From DASWIG01 sp965371445 (GTDB lineage: Bacteria > Acidobacteriota > Thermoanaerobaculia > Multivoradales > J023), in NCBI GenBank assembly GCA_965371445.1, contig CBDUYN010000108.1, forward strand, positions 1-34,081: 34,081 nucleotides of DNA. Reading direction: 5' to 3'. Shown in pieces: positions 8,315 through 16,028 of the stretch (position 1 is its first letter; each line of letters starts with the position of its first letter). The translations under genes and the position numbers were made by a program. The notes under the pieces are model-generated. The model was not told the origin of the DNA. It did not search any database and saw only the letters and a list, made by a program, of their open reading frames with translations.

Positions 8315-9442
8315 TCATACAGTGAGCTCAGGACCGCCGGCCGGCAGGTGAAAGACGCCTGCATGTCGGCCTTCGCGAATCTCGAACGACTTCTTCGAAG
8401 GACCTAGCCTGGCGATCAGGGCCGCGACGGCCGCGGCCGTATCTGGGCTCATCGCGCCTCCAAGGTGCGAGATCGTATAGTGGGCTTCCCCCCGGGACAG
8501 CTGCAAGCCAGCGGTGGTCGTGACAACTTTTACGGCTTCGGGGGAGGAAGCGCTTCGCAGAGAGGCCAGGGCGAGCGCGACCTCGCGTACGTGTCTCGGC
8601 TGCCAGACGTCCAACCTGGAGAAGCCAGCTTGCCGGCAATGCCAGGTGATGACGATCATGGCGGCCGGCAACGCTATGGCCGCGGCGATCTGCCACCATG
8701 CGATCGGCAACCGCCCGCTAACCGCGAGGCTCACCACCACCCACACGGCGACCAACGCTGTCCATTGTGCTTGGGAAAAACGTCCCCAATAGGGCCGCGC
8801 GGTGTCGCCACGCCAGAATTCCAACACAAATCGCCCCAGGGCATAGCCGACGACAAAGACGGAGAAGGCCAGACCCGTTGGTGCGGCGCCGAGCAGCAGA
8901 GCTGTCCCGGCCAGGACGATCGCCAGCCACAGGACGCCCTCGAAAGCCTGTACCGGAAGGAGGCGGACGTCCTTCAGGTGAGACGCAAAGCCAGCTTGCG
9001 CATGAGCTTCCCCGTAGCGCACGCCCCAAGGATGGGGCCGGCCATGGCAGCATCCTACCCATAGACACCCGGCGCGTCCCCAGGCAAGGAAGATCCCCAG
9101 ACCCAATACGAAGATGTCCAGGTACAAGAGGACCGGCTGGTTCAAGAGCTTCAGCACTCCAACGACGGCGAGCACCACGAGGGCCTGGTCACGATAGTTT
9201 TTGAGAGTTTCCTCTCCTGTCAACACCTTGACCACCAGGACTGTTGCCAAAAGCACGGCGATTGCGACGCCGATCAAGACCCACACGACTCCGGGTGAGA
9301 AGCCCAGGTAGACCGCCAGGGCCGTCGCCCACCCGGTACCTGACAGGAGCCCGATGACCCCGAACACGTGAAATGGCGACCGCGCTCGTCCTCGGCTCAG
9401 AATGTCGGGACGGAAGTGACGATCGGTCGTAGGGTGCACCAT
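8315..9442 (-). CDS. Lgt-like (prolipoprotein diacylglyceryl transferase family) membrane protein
   Basis: 375 residues with about seven hydrophobic segments in the first ~270, then a ~100-residue soluble tail. The stretch GRAGCLWVGCCHGRPHPWG corresponds to the Lgt signature region (GR-x-GN-F-x-N-G-E, then PWG), and YALGRFVLEFWRGD matches the late Lgt helix. Lgt attaches diacylglycerol to lipobox cysteines. This member is divergent (GC and CC in place of GN and NGE), so housekeeping function is unlikely. The tail contains GEAHYTISHLGGAMSPDTA and has no obvious family. It is the last gene of the eCIS-like cassette, 15 bases after the preceding gene. Substrate and link to the cassette are inferred only. 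Confidence 0.65.
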   Translation of the reverse strand: MVHPTTDRHFRPDILSRGRARSPFHVFGVIGLLSGTGWATALAVYLGFSPGVVWVLIGVAIAVLLATVLVVKVLTGEETLKNYRDQALVVLAVVGVLKLLNQPVLLYLDIFVLGLGIFLAWGRAGCLWVGCCHGRPHPWGVRYGEAHAQAGFASHLKDVRLLPVQAFEGVLWLAIVLAGTALLLGAAPTGLAFSVFVVGYALGRFVLEFWRGDTARPYWGRFSQAQWTALVAVWVVVSLAVSGRLPIAWWQIAAAIALPAAMIVITWHCRQAGFSRLDVWQPRHVREVALALASLRSASSPEAVKVVTTTAGLQLSRGEAHYTISHLGGAMSPDTAAAVAALIARLGPSKKSFEIREGRHAGVFHLPAGGPELTV

Positions 9443-9457
9443 GAGCGCTGTCGAAGG

Positions 9458-9994
9458 TCACGACGTATACCGATTCAGACGAATGCTCATCGCTCCCTCG
9501 CCGTCGTCCAAGATGTAATCGCACTCCAGGCCCACGTCGGCAAGCGTACGCAAGAGCCTTCGCTTCAAGGATGGATCAGAGATCTCTTGACATCCGGTGA
9601 AGAGCGCAGCGCGCTCCTGATTTATCTTCAGGGCCTCCTGCTTGGCGGCGTCGCCGACTTCTCGACCCTTGACAAAACCTGTCGCCAATTCCAATGAACG
9701 GCTACTTAGGTGCTGCACATGCCACTCGAGAACACGCTGACCCAGTCTGACGTAGCGCTCCTGGGGATCGAGGCCGTCCAGGAGCTGCCGCAGATCGTCC
9801 CGCCCCGCGGCGACGACGTCCTTGACGTCAGCGCCATGCCTGGCGGCCTGGGCGAGCCAGTCGTCGACGAGGAATTGAACATGCTCACGACCCTGCTGAT
9901 ACGCCTCGCCGTGCAGGCCGGCAAGGGCAAAACCTCCGACTTCCTTATAGAGAGCCTCGCGGCTCTGGCTCATGTTGCTCTCGTCTTTGGTCAC
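9458..9994 (-). CDS. Unknown 178-residue protein, possible immunity or chaperone partner of the DUF4157 protein
   Basis: I do not recognise the family. The protein is soluble, mostly helical by composition, with no signal peptide or membrane segment. Landmarks are EALYKEVGGFALAG near the N-terminus, HVQFLVDDWLAQAARHGADVKDVV in the middle and ECDYILDDGEGAMSIRL at the end. The GTG start directly follows the TAA of the DUF4157-metallopeptidase gene (TAAGTG), so the two are translationally coupled; an ATG seven codons in is an alternative start. This tight position behind a predicted toxin suggests an immunity protein or loading chaperone. That is inference from location only. Confidence 0.6.
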   Translation of the reverse strand: MTKDESNMSQSREALYKEVGGFALAGLHGEAYQQGREHVQFLVDDWLAQAARHGADVKDVVAAGRDDLRQLLDGLDPQERYVRLGQRVLEWHVQHLSSRSLELATGFVKGREVGDAAKQEALKINQERAALFTGCQEISDPSLKRRLLRTLADVGLECDYILDDGEGAMSIRLNRYTS

Positions 9995-11287
9995 TTACTT
10001 CTTCTCCAAAAGGGTTGTCGCGGTGGCCAAGTCACCTTTCCTCATGGCTCTCAAGAATGGTATCCAACCGCCGCTGCAGTTTTTTTGGACTGCCAGACCC
10101 AGCGGAGTAACCTCACCACTGAAGTACGCTTTTTCCAGGAGAACATCGCCGCCGATCGCTTTGGCAAGCTTTAGAACGATTTTTAACTGGCTAGGGTAGC
10201 TGACGGTGAACTTCTCGCCAGCCTTCTTGACAGCCTTCGCCGTCAGGTATTCGGTAACTCCTTCGTTGAGGTCGAAGCCGGCAATATCTGTCCACGATTT
10301 GTGTGAATTGTGGTGGATCATTTCATGAGCTACGGTGTCGGGGGACATCAGGTCTTGATTGATGTAATTGACACCACCGTGTGAAAAACCTTCAAGGTTG
10401 TCGTGTTTTGGCTTGACGTGATCGGCCCAGGATTTTCCTTCAGATGTATAGATCTTGTCCCACTCGCCTTCGAAATTTTTCTGCTTGTACAATTTGACAG
10501 AGCCAGGCTTGATGTCTGTGTAGTCCTCATAGGAGGCCTTCAAGACTTGGAGGGCGCCTTCCTTGTACTGTTTTTCTTCTGCTGTTTCACAGCGGCGCAG
10601 GCTTAGACCTGTACGCAGGCGAGGCATGGCGTTGCGCATGACATTTGCCGCCTCGAGTTTTCCCTTACCCCATAATTGGGCCACCGCGTTGAAAGCTGAG
10701 AGGTTGGCGTCCAGCTCCAGAGGCGAGACATTGTCATCGGATTTGGCCATGGCGGCCTCTGTCCCGGCGCCGTCTTGTTGAGCTACGTGAGCGAGCTCAT
10801 GGGCCAGCAAGGCGTCGCCGTAAAGAGAACCGGGCTGGTGCTCTCCGCGGTTGAAGGCGATGTCGCTTCCCACCGTGAAAGCACGTGCGTCGAGTTGCCG
10901 CGAGAGTTGCACGGCCTGCTCGCCCGTGTGAACCTGGACGTCGCTGAAGCTTCGTCCAAAGACGCCTTCCATGCGAGCGCGGGTAGGCGAGTCGAGCGGC
11001 TTGCCTTCCCCCTGCTGGAGCTGTCGCTGAATCCGGCCTGGATCCATGGCCGTCGATTCCGAGGGCAGCGAGGGCTCCTCAGCAGTACCGTCGCCGGCAG
11101 CTGAGCGCGGGATCGTTCGCTGTTGAAGATAGGTTGCGAGCAAATCCTGGTCCGCCTCCGCCGCCGTCGATTCGGCCTGTTGGGCCTGGACGTCGAAAGG
11201 GCGCGGCTGAAACGCTTTGCTGGCGGGAGCCGCTTTCGAAAAAGTCTTCGCGCCGCTCTTCACCTGGTTCTTGGCTTTTCCACCCAC
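9995..11287 (-). CDS. DUF4157 (eCIS core) protein fused to a second HExxH metallopeptidase-like domain
   Basis: 430 residues. The first ~90 are disordered, rich in Gln, Ala and Ser. Residues ~95-175 form a DUF4157 domain: RARMEGVFGRSFSDVQVHTG, ARAFTVGSDIAF and the H163-E-L-A-H167 zinc motif followed by VAQQ. DUF4157 is a known marker of proteins linked to extracellular contractile injection systems. A second zinc-protease-like domain follows: H321-E-M-I-H325 with NEGVTEYL (E342 and E346 as candidate third ligands). Two HExxH motifs in one chain suggest a loading or pro-domain plus an effector peptidase. Start is GTG, 18 bases after the AAA+ gene. It is probably an eCIS-delivered toxin; the target is unknown. 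Confidence 0.8.
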   Translation of the reverse strand: MGGKAKNQVKSGAKTFSKAAPASKAFQPRPFDVQAQQAESTAAEADQDLLATYLQQRTIPRSAAGDGTAEEPSLPSESTAMDPGRIQRQLQQGEGKPLDSPTRARMEGVFGRSFSDVQVHTGEQAVQLSRQLDARAFTVGSDIAFNRGEHQPGSLYGDALLAHELAHVAQQDGAGTEAAMAKSDDNVSPLELDANLSAFNAVAQLWGKGKLEAANVMRNAMPRLRTGLSLRRCETAEEKQYKEGALQVLKASYEDYTDIKPGSVKLYKQKNFEGEWDKIYTSEGKSWADHVKPKHDNLEGFSHGGVNYINQDLMSPDTVAHEMIHHNSHKSWTDIAGFDLNEGVTEYLTAKAVKKAGEKFTVSYPSQLKIVLKLAKAIGGDVLLEKAYFSGEVTPLGLAVQKNCSGGWIPFLRAMRKGDLATATTLLEKK

Positions 11288-11305
11288 GATCTCACCCTTT
11301 CCTCG

Positions 11306-13294
11306 CTAGACCCAACCCGCCACTTCCTGCTCGTTCAAGCTCCGCCCCACCTTTTCAAACTCTCCCTTCGCGGCGCGCCGCAGGTGCTCCATTCGGATCG
11401 GTTCGCCCTCTTCCGCCGCCAGAAAGGCCGCGTTGAGCGCGATGTTGCGAATGCTCCCTCCTGCGACGTTGAGCTGTCCGAGCTTTTGTGCATCCAGCCC
11501 CTCCGTGGGTGTTTTCGAGGGGAACACCCGTTGCCAGATCTGCACTCGTTGATCGATGTCGGGGAAGGGAAAGTCGACGATGAAGCGTAGCCGCCGTAGA
11601 AACGCGACGTCCAGCGCGCTCTTGATGTTCGTCGTCAGGATGGCGAGCCCCTGGTAGGCCTCGATCCGCTGCAGCAGATAGCTCACCTCGATGTTGGCGT
11701 GCCGATCATGGCTGTCCTTGACCGCCGAGCGCTTCCCGAAGAGCGCGTCCGCCTCGTCGAAGAGCAGGATCACGCCGCCCACCTCGGCGGCGTCGAAGAT
11801 CCGCCGCAGGTTCTTCTCGGTCTCTCCGATGTACTTGCTGACCACCGCGGAGAGGTCGATCCGATAGAGGTCCAGGCGAAGCTCGTCGGCCAGGACTTCC
11901 GCCGCCATGGTCTTGCCGGTGCCGCTCGAGCCGGAAAAGAGCGCCGAGATTCCGAGCCCGCGCGGCCCCTTGCCGGCGAATCCCCAGTGCTCGTACACCT
12001 TCAGGCGCTGGCGCACGTGCGCTGCGATCAGTCGCAGCACCCCCCGCTTGCGCTCCGGTAAGACCAGGTCCTCCCACCTCGCCGCCGGCTCGATACGCTG
12101 CGCCAGGTCGTCGAGGCGAGGCCTGGACTGCATTCGGCAAGCGTCCCACAAGGCGGAGTAGAGAAGGTCACCGTTCGTCTCGGATTCCAGCTGAGCAAAA
12201 GCGTCCTTCGCGGCGGCGCGGATGGCCGGTAGCCCGAGGTGAAACTGTGCCGCGAGTTGATCCACCTGTCTGTCGAGCTCGGCTCCGGCCGTTCCCAGAG
12301 CGGAGCGCCAGAGATCGCATTGCTCGGCGTTCCGCGGCGTTTTCACCTCGAAGGTCACAAGGGGCTGGTGCCACGCCCGGCGCCGCTCGGCACCGCTCAG
12401 GATCACGGGGCCACGGCTGGCGAACCAGATGAGCACGTCCTCCGGGGGGCCGGCCCCCTCGCGGACATCGTCGCATTCGACGAGGAGCGTCGTCCGGCTC
12501 AACGCGGCTTCGAGCTCCCATAGCCTCCGCAGCGACTCCAGCTCCTCCGGCCGAAGGGGCAAGAAATTTGCCGGCAACGCGACGAGCCGCCGCTGGATCA
12601 GGGCGCAAGCGCAGGCGGCGATCGCCCGCCGGTCCGCGGCCTCGCCGCCGGTGAGTTGCACGACAGGGATCCCCGCCGCGTCGTCCACCGGTTTCCAGAG
12701 GGCTACGATACGCTGCGCCAGGGCTCGGTGGCTGGGCGCAAGCTCGAGAACCGGCGGCACCGGTTCCACCAACCCGGCGAGCCGTTCGTCGAGGTGCCCC
12801 ACCCCGAGGAGGTGGTGCAGCACCCTTTCGGCGAGACGCAGGGGGCTCGTCGCCAGAGCGTTGCCTCCTCCCACCTCGACGAGCCGAAACCCCCGGAGGT
12901 TCCCCTCCGGAGACAGGGCGCTCCAGTGGCCGCCGGGCAGCGCGTCGAGGGCCAGGCGAAAGGTGGGAAAGTCGCGCTGAGCGTTCCCATGGGCAGCGGC
13001 GCAGAGGGCGTCGAACCCGGCAGCGGACTCCATACCGACACCCATCAACAGGACGGCGCGCTCAAAAGGGGAGAGACCGAAGAGGGAGACCAGCTGATCG
13101 AGCGCCGCAGGCGCCGGCAGCGCGGCGGCGGCTGCTTCGAGCGCGGCGGCGGCGGCGGCGCTGCGGTCCGGGAGATCTTCGTCGACGAGCCGGGCCGCAT
13201 GGTTCTCAAGGGCCGCGCGGACCACGTCGACTTCTGCCATCAGGTAGCGGTCGTTGGCCTCGGGCCAGGGCAGGAGAGGGGGATTGTCGCTCAT
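11306..13294 (-). CDS. AAA+ ATPase of the eCIS (Afp15-like) type
   Basis: 662 residues. The N-terminal ~400 residues are an Ala/Leu-rich helical region plus a degenerate ATPase-like part (VVQLTGGEAADRR, TTLLVECDD). The C-terminal AAA+ module has Walker A GSSGTGKT (K461), Walker B ILLFDEADALFG (D513, E514), sensor-1 LTTN and an arginine-rich FLRRLRFIVDFPFP segment. This two-part layout is that of the ATPase that accompanies eCIS particles, probably needed for assembly or loading. I use the ATG at 13294 because GGAAGG lies 4 bases upstream; a GTG four codons earlier is possible. It is the first gene of the cassette. No sheath, tube, spike or baseplate gene is visible nearby. Confidence 0.85.
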   Translation of the reverse strand: MSDNPPLLPWPEANDRYLMAEVDVVRAALENHAARLVDEDLPDRSAAAAAALEAAAAALPAPAALDQLVSLFGLSPFERAVLLMGVGMESAAGFDALCAAAHGNAQRDFPTFRLALDALPGGHWSALSPEGNLRGFRLVEVGGGNALATSPLRLAERVLHHLLGVGHLDERLAGLVEPVPPVLELAPSHRALAQRIVALWKPVDDAAGIPVVQLTGGEAADRRAIAACACALIQRRLVALPANFLPLRPEELESLRRLWELEAALSRTTLLVECDDVREGAGPPEDVLIWFASRGPVILSGAERRRAWHQPLVTFEVKTPRNAEQCDLWRSALGTAGAELDRQVDQLAAQFHLGLPAIRAAAKDAFAQLESETNGDLLYSALWDACRMQSRPRLDDLAQRIEPAARWEDLVLPERKRGVLRLIAAHVRQRLKVYEHWGFAGKGPRGLGISALFSGSSGTGKTMAAEVLADELRLDLYRIDLSAVVSKYIGETEKNLRRIFDAAEVGGVILLFDEADALFGKRSAVKDSHDRHANIEVSYLLQRIEAYQGLAILTTNIKSALDVAFLRRLRFIVDFPFPDIDQRVQIWQRVFPSKTPTEGLDAQKLGQLNVAGGSIRNIALNAAFLAAEEGEPIRMEHLRRAAKGEFEKVGRSLNEQEVAGWV

Positions 13295-13372
13295 TGAACC
13301 TTCCACGCTGTGGACAAGCTACGGTCAATCCTAAGCGAAGGTCCACCAGCATAGAAGATGCCCTACGGTCTG

Positions 13373-13852
13373 TCAATTCGCCGCCAGGAATGACCGCGGG
13401 AAGCCGCCGCGTAGCCAGAGATCCCGCTGTGCCGCCACGCCCACCTCTGCCAGGCGGAGGCCTCCGAGCTCGTGGTAGTGGATCCGTCCCGCCAGGGACT
13501 CCGAAGACTGACGCAGCAGCTCCGGGGAAGCGCTCCCCAGGATCAGGAATCGGGCTGCGTTGTCTGGCCGATCGACCAGGACACGCAGGATCGGGAACAG
13601 GTCCGGGCGTTGCTGGACTTCGTCGATGACGACCAGCCCGGAGAGCTCCTGAAGAGCCAGACGCGGCTCGTCGAGTTGGGCCAGGTCGTAGGGGTCCTCC
13701 AGGTCGAAGACAGTCGTCGGGACCTCGACGCGATCCCGGAGCTGGCGAGCCAGTGTGGTCTTTCCGATCTGCCGCGCTCCCAGGATCGCCACCACCGGAT
13801 GGCGGCGCAACAGGCCCGGCAGAGCTTCCACGTGGGGTTCTCTGAGGATCAT
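13373..13852 (-). pseudogene. Truncated AAA_14/DUF4143-type ATPase
   Basis: 159 residues matching the N-terminal ATPase half of AAA_14/DUF4143 proteins, normally ~380-400 residues. Walker A is GARQIGKTTL, followed by VFDLEDPYDLAQL, Walker B LVVIDEVQQRPDLFPIL and the family segment RFLILGSASPELLRQSSESLAGR. The frame then runs to GGFPRSFLAAN and stops, exactly where the C-terminal DUF4143 region should start. No remainder of the domain is seen in the 66 bases before the eCIS ATPase gene. It is most likely a gene cut off by a deletion or rearrangement at the edge of the cassette. ATP binding could remain but the protein should not be fully functional. Confidence 0.7.
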
Positions 13853-13863
13853 GACGGCATTCT

Positions 13864-13902
13864 ACCTTGAAAATCGACCATCGGATGTTCGTTTTTCAAG
13901 GT
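13864..13902. promoter_or_regulatory. 10-bp inverted repeat upstream of the truncated ATPase
   Basis: ACCTTGAAAA and TTTTCAAGGT form perfect 10-bp arms around 19 bases. The repeat ends 12 bases before the ATPase start codon. The reverse strand carries TAGAAT (13859-13864), a good -10 box, immediately beside one arm. This arrangement fits an operator overlapping a promoter; an RNA hairpin in the leader is the alternative. Confidence 0.45.
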
Positions 13903-14066
13903 GAGCTCGCGTGTCGACGGGCATGGCCCCCTCTCCCGGCAAGGTCGCTCCTCGTGGCTCGCAGCTTCGAGATCCTGCGTCGGCTGGGGCTGGAGCCCGC
14001 AACCTGACGGCCATCTGACGGCTGATGCATAGAAGTCGCTCCGGCTGCGACTGTAGTAATTAGCTC

Positions 14067-14094
14067 TTGACGGACGTCTGATCTGACATACACT
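14067..14094 (+). promoter_or_regulatory. Promoter of the HigBA-like pair, probably giving a leaderless mRNA
   Basis: TTGACG (14067-14072), 16 bases, then TACACT (14089-14094). Transcription would start about 6-7 bases after the -10, at or next to the ATG at 14101. There is no Shine-Dalgarno sequence before that ATG, which agrees with leaderless translation of the toxin, while the antitoxin has a strong ribosome-binding site. Confidence 0.45.
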
Positions 14095-14100
14095 GAGTCC

Positions 14101-14433
14101 ATGAGCAGCCAGGACAAGGCTCTCGTCTTGCTCCGTGGCGAGATCAAGACGCCCCCGATGTCCAAGGCCGCTCGCCTGGAGGCGGAATCCCTCCTGCGGC
14201 GCCTGCAGCAGAGCGAAGTCCTGTCGATGCCGCATTCTCGCCCCATGCCGGACATCGGCCGGCGCTGTCAGGAGCTCCGGATCGAGGATGGAGACTCGAT
14301 CTGGCGAGTCTTCTATCGGACCGACCCCGATGCGGTCCTCATACTCGGAGTGCTTCAGAAGAAGAGCCGAACAACGCCTCAAGAGGTCATCGACAGTTGT
14401 AAAGGCCGTCTGGCGGCTTATGACACCATCTGA
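14101..14433 (+). CDS. RelE/HigB-like toxin (Gp49-like, DUF891 type)
   Basis: 110 residues. The pattern SEVLSMPHSRPMPDIGRRCQ, ELRIEDGDSIWRVFYR and AVLILGVLQKKSRTTPQE is that of phage Gp49-like/HigB toxins: an R-x-x-Y/F-R strand, then a hydrophobic strand, then F/L-x-K-K-S/T. Members are ribosome-dependent mRNA endonucleases. The toxin gene precedes the antitoxin gene, as in higBA systems, with 10 bases between them. Length is normal for the family. It looks intact. No ribosome-binding site is seen at its start. Confidence 0.8.
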   Translation: MSSQDKALVLLRGEIKTPPMSKAARLEAESLLRRLQQSEVLSMPHSRPMPDIGRRCQELRIEDGDSIWRVFYRTDPDAVLILGVLQKKSRTTPQEVIDSCKGRLAAYDTI

Positions 14434-14443
14434 GGAGGCCACC

Positions 14444-14761
14444 ATGGACAAAGCGAAACGCGAACGCCTCGAAGCCAAGGGATGGAAGGTGGGATCCGCC
14501 TACGACTTCCTGGAAATGCCGGAGGAGGAGATCTCCTACGTCGAGCTCAAGCTCATTCTGAGCGACGCGGTACGGCGCCTGCGCAAGAAGAAGCAAATGA
14601 CCCAGGAACAGCTCGCGAAGCGCCTGCATTCGAGCCAGAGTCGCGTCGCCAAAGTCGAAGCCGGGGATCCATCTGTCTCTCTGGACCTTCTGATCCGCTC
14701 ACTGCTGGCAATGGGCGCCTCACGCCGGGACCTTGCGGACTGGCTCACGTCCACCAGCTGA
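14444..14761 (+). CDS. XRE-family antitoxin of the HigBA-like pair
   Basis: 105 residues. The C-terminal half is a helix-turn-helix of the XRE/Cro type: LRKKKQMTQEQLAKRL, then SSQSRVAKVEAGDPSVSLDLLIRSLLAMG. The N-terminal half, with KGWKVGSAYDFLEMPEEE, is the usual toxin-binding part of this antitoxin group. GAGGAGG lies 5 bases before the ATG. The protein should neutralise the toxin encoded just upstream and repress the shared promoter. Confidence 0.85.
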   Translation: MDKAKRERLEAKGWKVGSAYDFLEMPEEEISYVELKLILSDAVRRLRKKKQMTQEQLAKRLHSSQSRVAKVEAGDPSVSLDLLIRSLLAMGASRRDLADWLTSTS

Positions 14762-14844
14762 CCGAGATGGGTCGAACCGGGTACCTGCCGGGATCAAGCC
14801 CGACGCTCCCCTGGGGACTCTCCTGTCACAGCGTCGAGCACCTT

Positions 14845-15940
14845 CTACGGGCAGGTCGCAAAGGCGGACGTGTCGGTGATCGCCGCGGCCGCGTTGCCGA
14901 GCGGGTTGGAGTACTGTCTGACGGCGCTGGTCTGTGTATCCGTGATGGTGACCGTATACTCGACGTCGGTGGTGGCGGCGAAGAAAACCCAAAAATGGGG
15001 GTTGACGTTCGGATTGTCGCAGACGTCCAAGACCTTGACGAGCATCTCCCAGTTGTCGGGGGTGAAGAAGTAGAAGATGCCGGAGTCGTCGGACGGCGTG
15101 CCTCCCACGACCTTGCCGACACCGATCTCGTCGTTGAAGCTCCGCCAGTCGACCTCCACCTTGAAACGGCCGTCGTTGAGACACATGTCCGTCGCCGACG
15201 GCGCGCAGGGTGCCGAGGGGTCGTGGATTTCGTCGTCGGTGTTGGCGCTCGCCTGGTTGGAGAACGCCGAGCTGCCGGCAGCGTTTCGCGCCCTCACCCG
15301 GAAGGTGTTAGGTGGTTTGCGGCAGGAGGTCTTCGATGATCTTGCTCGACAAGTCGGGCGGCACCGAGCCGATGTCCTGAAAAGGCGTCCCGCCCGTTCT
15401 CACCTGGATCCGGAACTCGTCCTCGTTGTCCGAGTTGTCCCGCCAGTTGAGGCGGATCTCGCTGTCCGAGAGGGCCGTCGCCCGGAGCCGCGACGGCGGC
15501 GCGGGAGGGGTGCCTCCGGTCCCGCCGTCGCAGTCGAGGCTCAACGTATAACTGCCCAACTGGTTGGCCAACGAATTCGCCAGAGCGATCGTCCAGGTTC
15601 CCGAGACGTCGAGATCGAAGACGATCCTGGGGTCGTTGCCGGGTCCGCTGTCGTCGTCTTGGGCGACGGGCGGCTGGTCCGGGTCCGGTGGCCGGAAGAG
15701 GAACAGAATGGGATCCAGCTGCGACGACGTGCCGTCGATGGTGACGGTCTGACCGGCCATGCCGTCGAATGGGTACAAATCGGTCACGAAACCCGGGCCG
15801 ATGTCGCAATCCGTCGGGCTCAGCGTTCCGCTGGCGCTCGTGCCGCACTGGAAGCTGTGTATGGGGCAACTGGTAATCTGAGCCAGGGACGGCAGAGCGG
15901 CGACGAGCCACGCTGCCACGAAGAGAGAAGCTGCGCGCAT
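14845..15940 (-). pseudogene. Secreted PPC plus fibronectin-III protein, frameshifted near 15309
   Basis: Start ATG at 15940 with GGAGG upstream; signal peptide MRAASLFVAAWLVAALPSLAQ. A PPC (pre-peptidase C-terminal) beta-domain follows (GTLSPTDCDIGPGF to LGSYTLSLDC). Next is a fibronectin type III domain (PSRLRATALSDSEIRLNW), which breaks after IEDLLPQTT at a TAA. Removing one A from ACCTAACACC restores TTYTFRVRARNAAG and the rest of the domain. The second frame then runs through a ~110-residue C-terminal domain (DSGIFYFFTPDNWEMLVKVL to SAFATCP) shared with the next gene. It is either a one-base sequencing error or a recent frameshift. Without the frameshift the protein would be ~364 residues, exported and of unknown function. 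Confidence 0.75.
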
Positions 15941-15957
15941 GGTCTTGTCCTCCCTTC

Positions 15958-16028
15958 CTACGGGCAGGTCGCAAAGGCGGACGTGTCGGTGATCGCCGCG
16001 GCCGCGTTGCCGAGCGGGTTGAAGTACT
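15958..16028. repeat. Near-identical 3' end shared with 14845-14915
   Basis: 71 bases differ at one position only (14909/16022) between the 3' ends of the two tandem paralogues, 1113 bases apart. Further into the genes they diverge to an ordinary paralogue level. That step in similarity suggests gene conversion or a recent partial duplication of the end. Confidence 0.85.

Noticed and set aside
13849..14478. 209-codon minus-strand frame across the HigBA region
   Set aside because: Shadow of the toxin gene with no recognisable domain; the plus-strand pair is clear.
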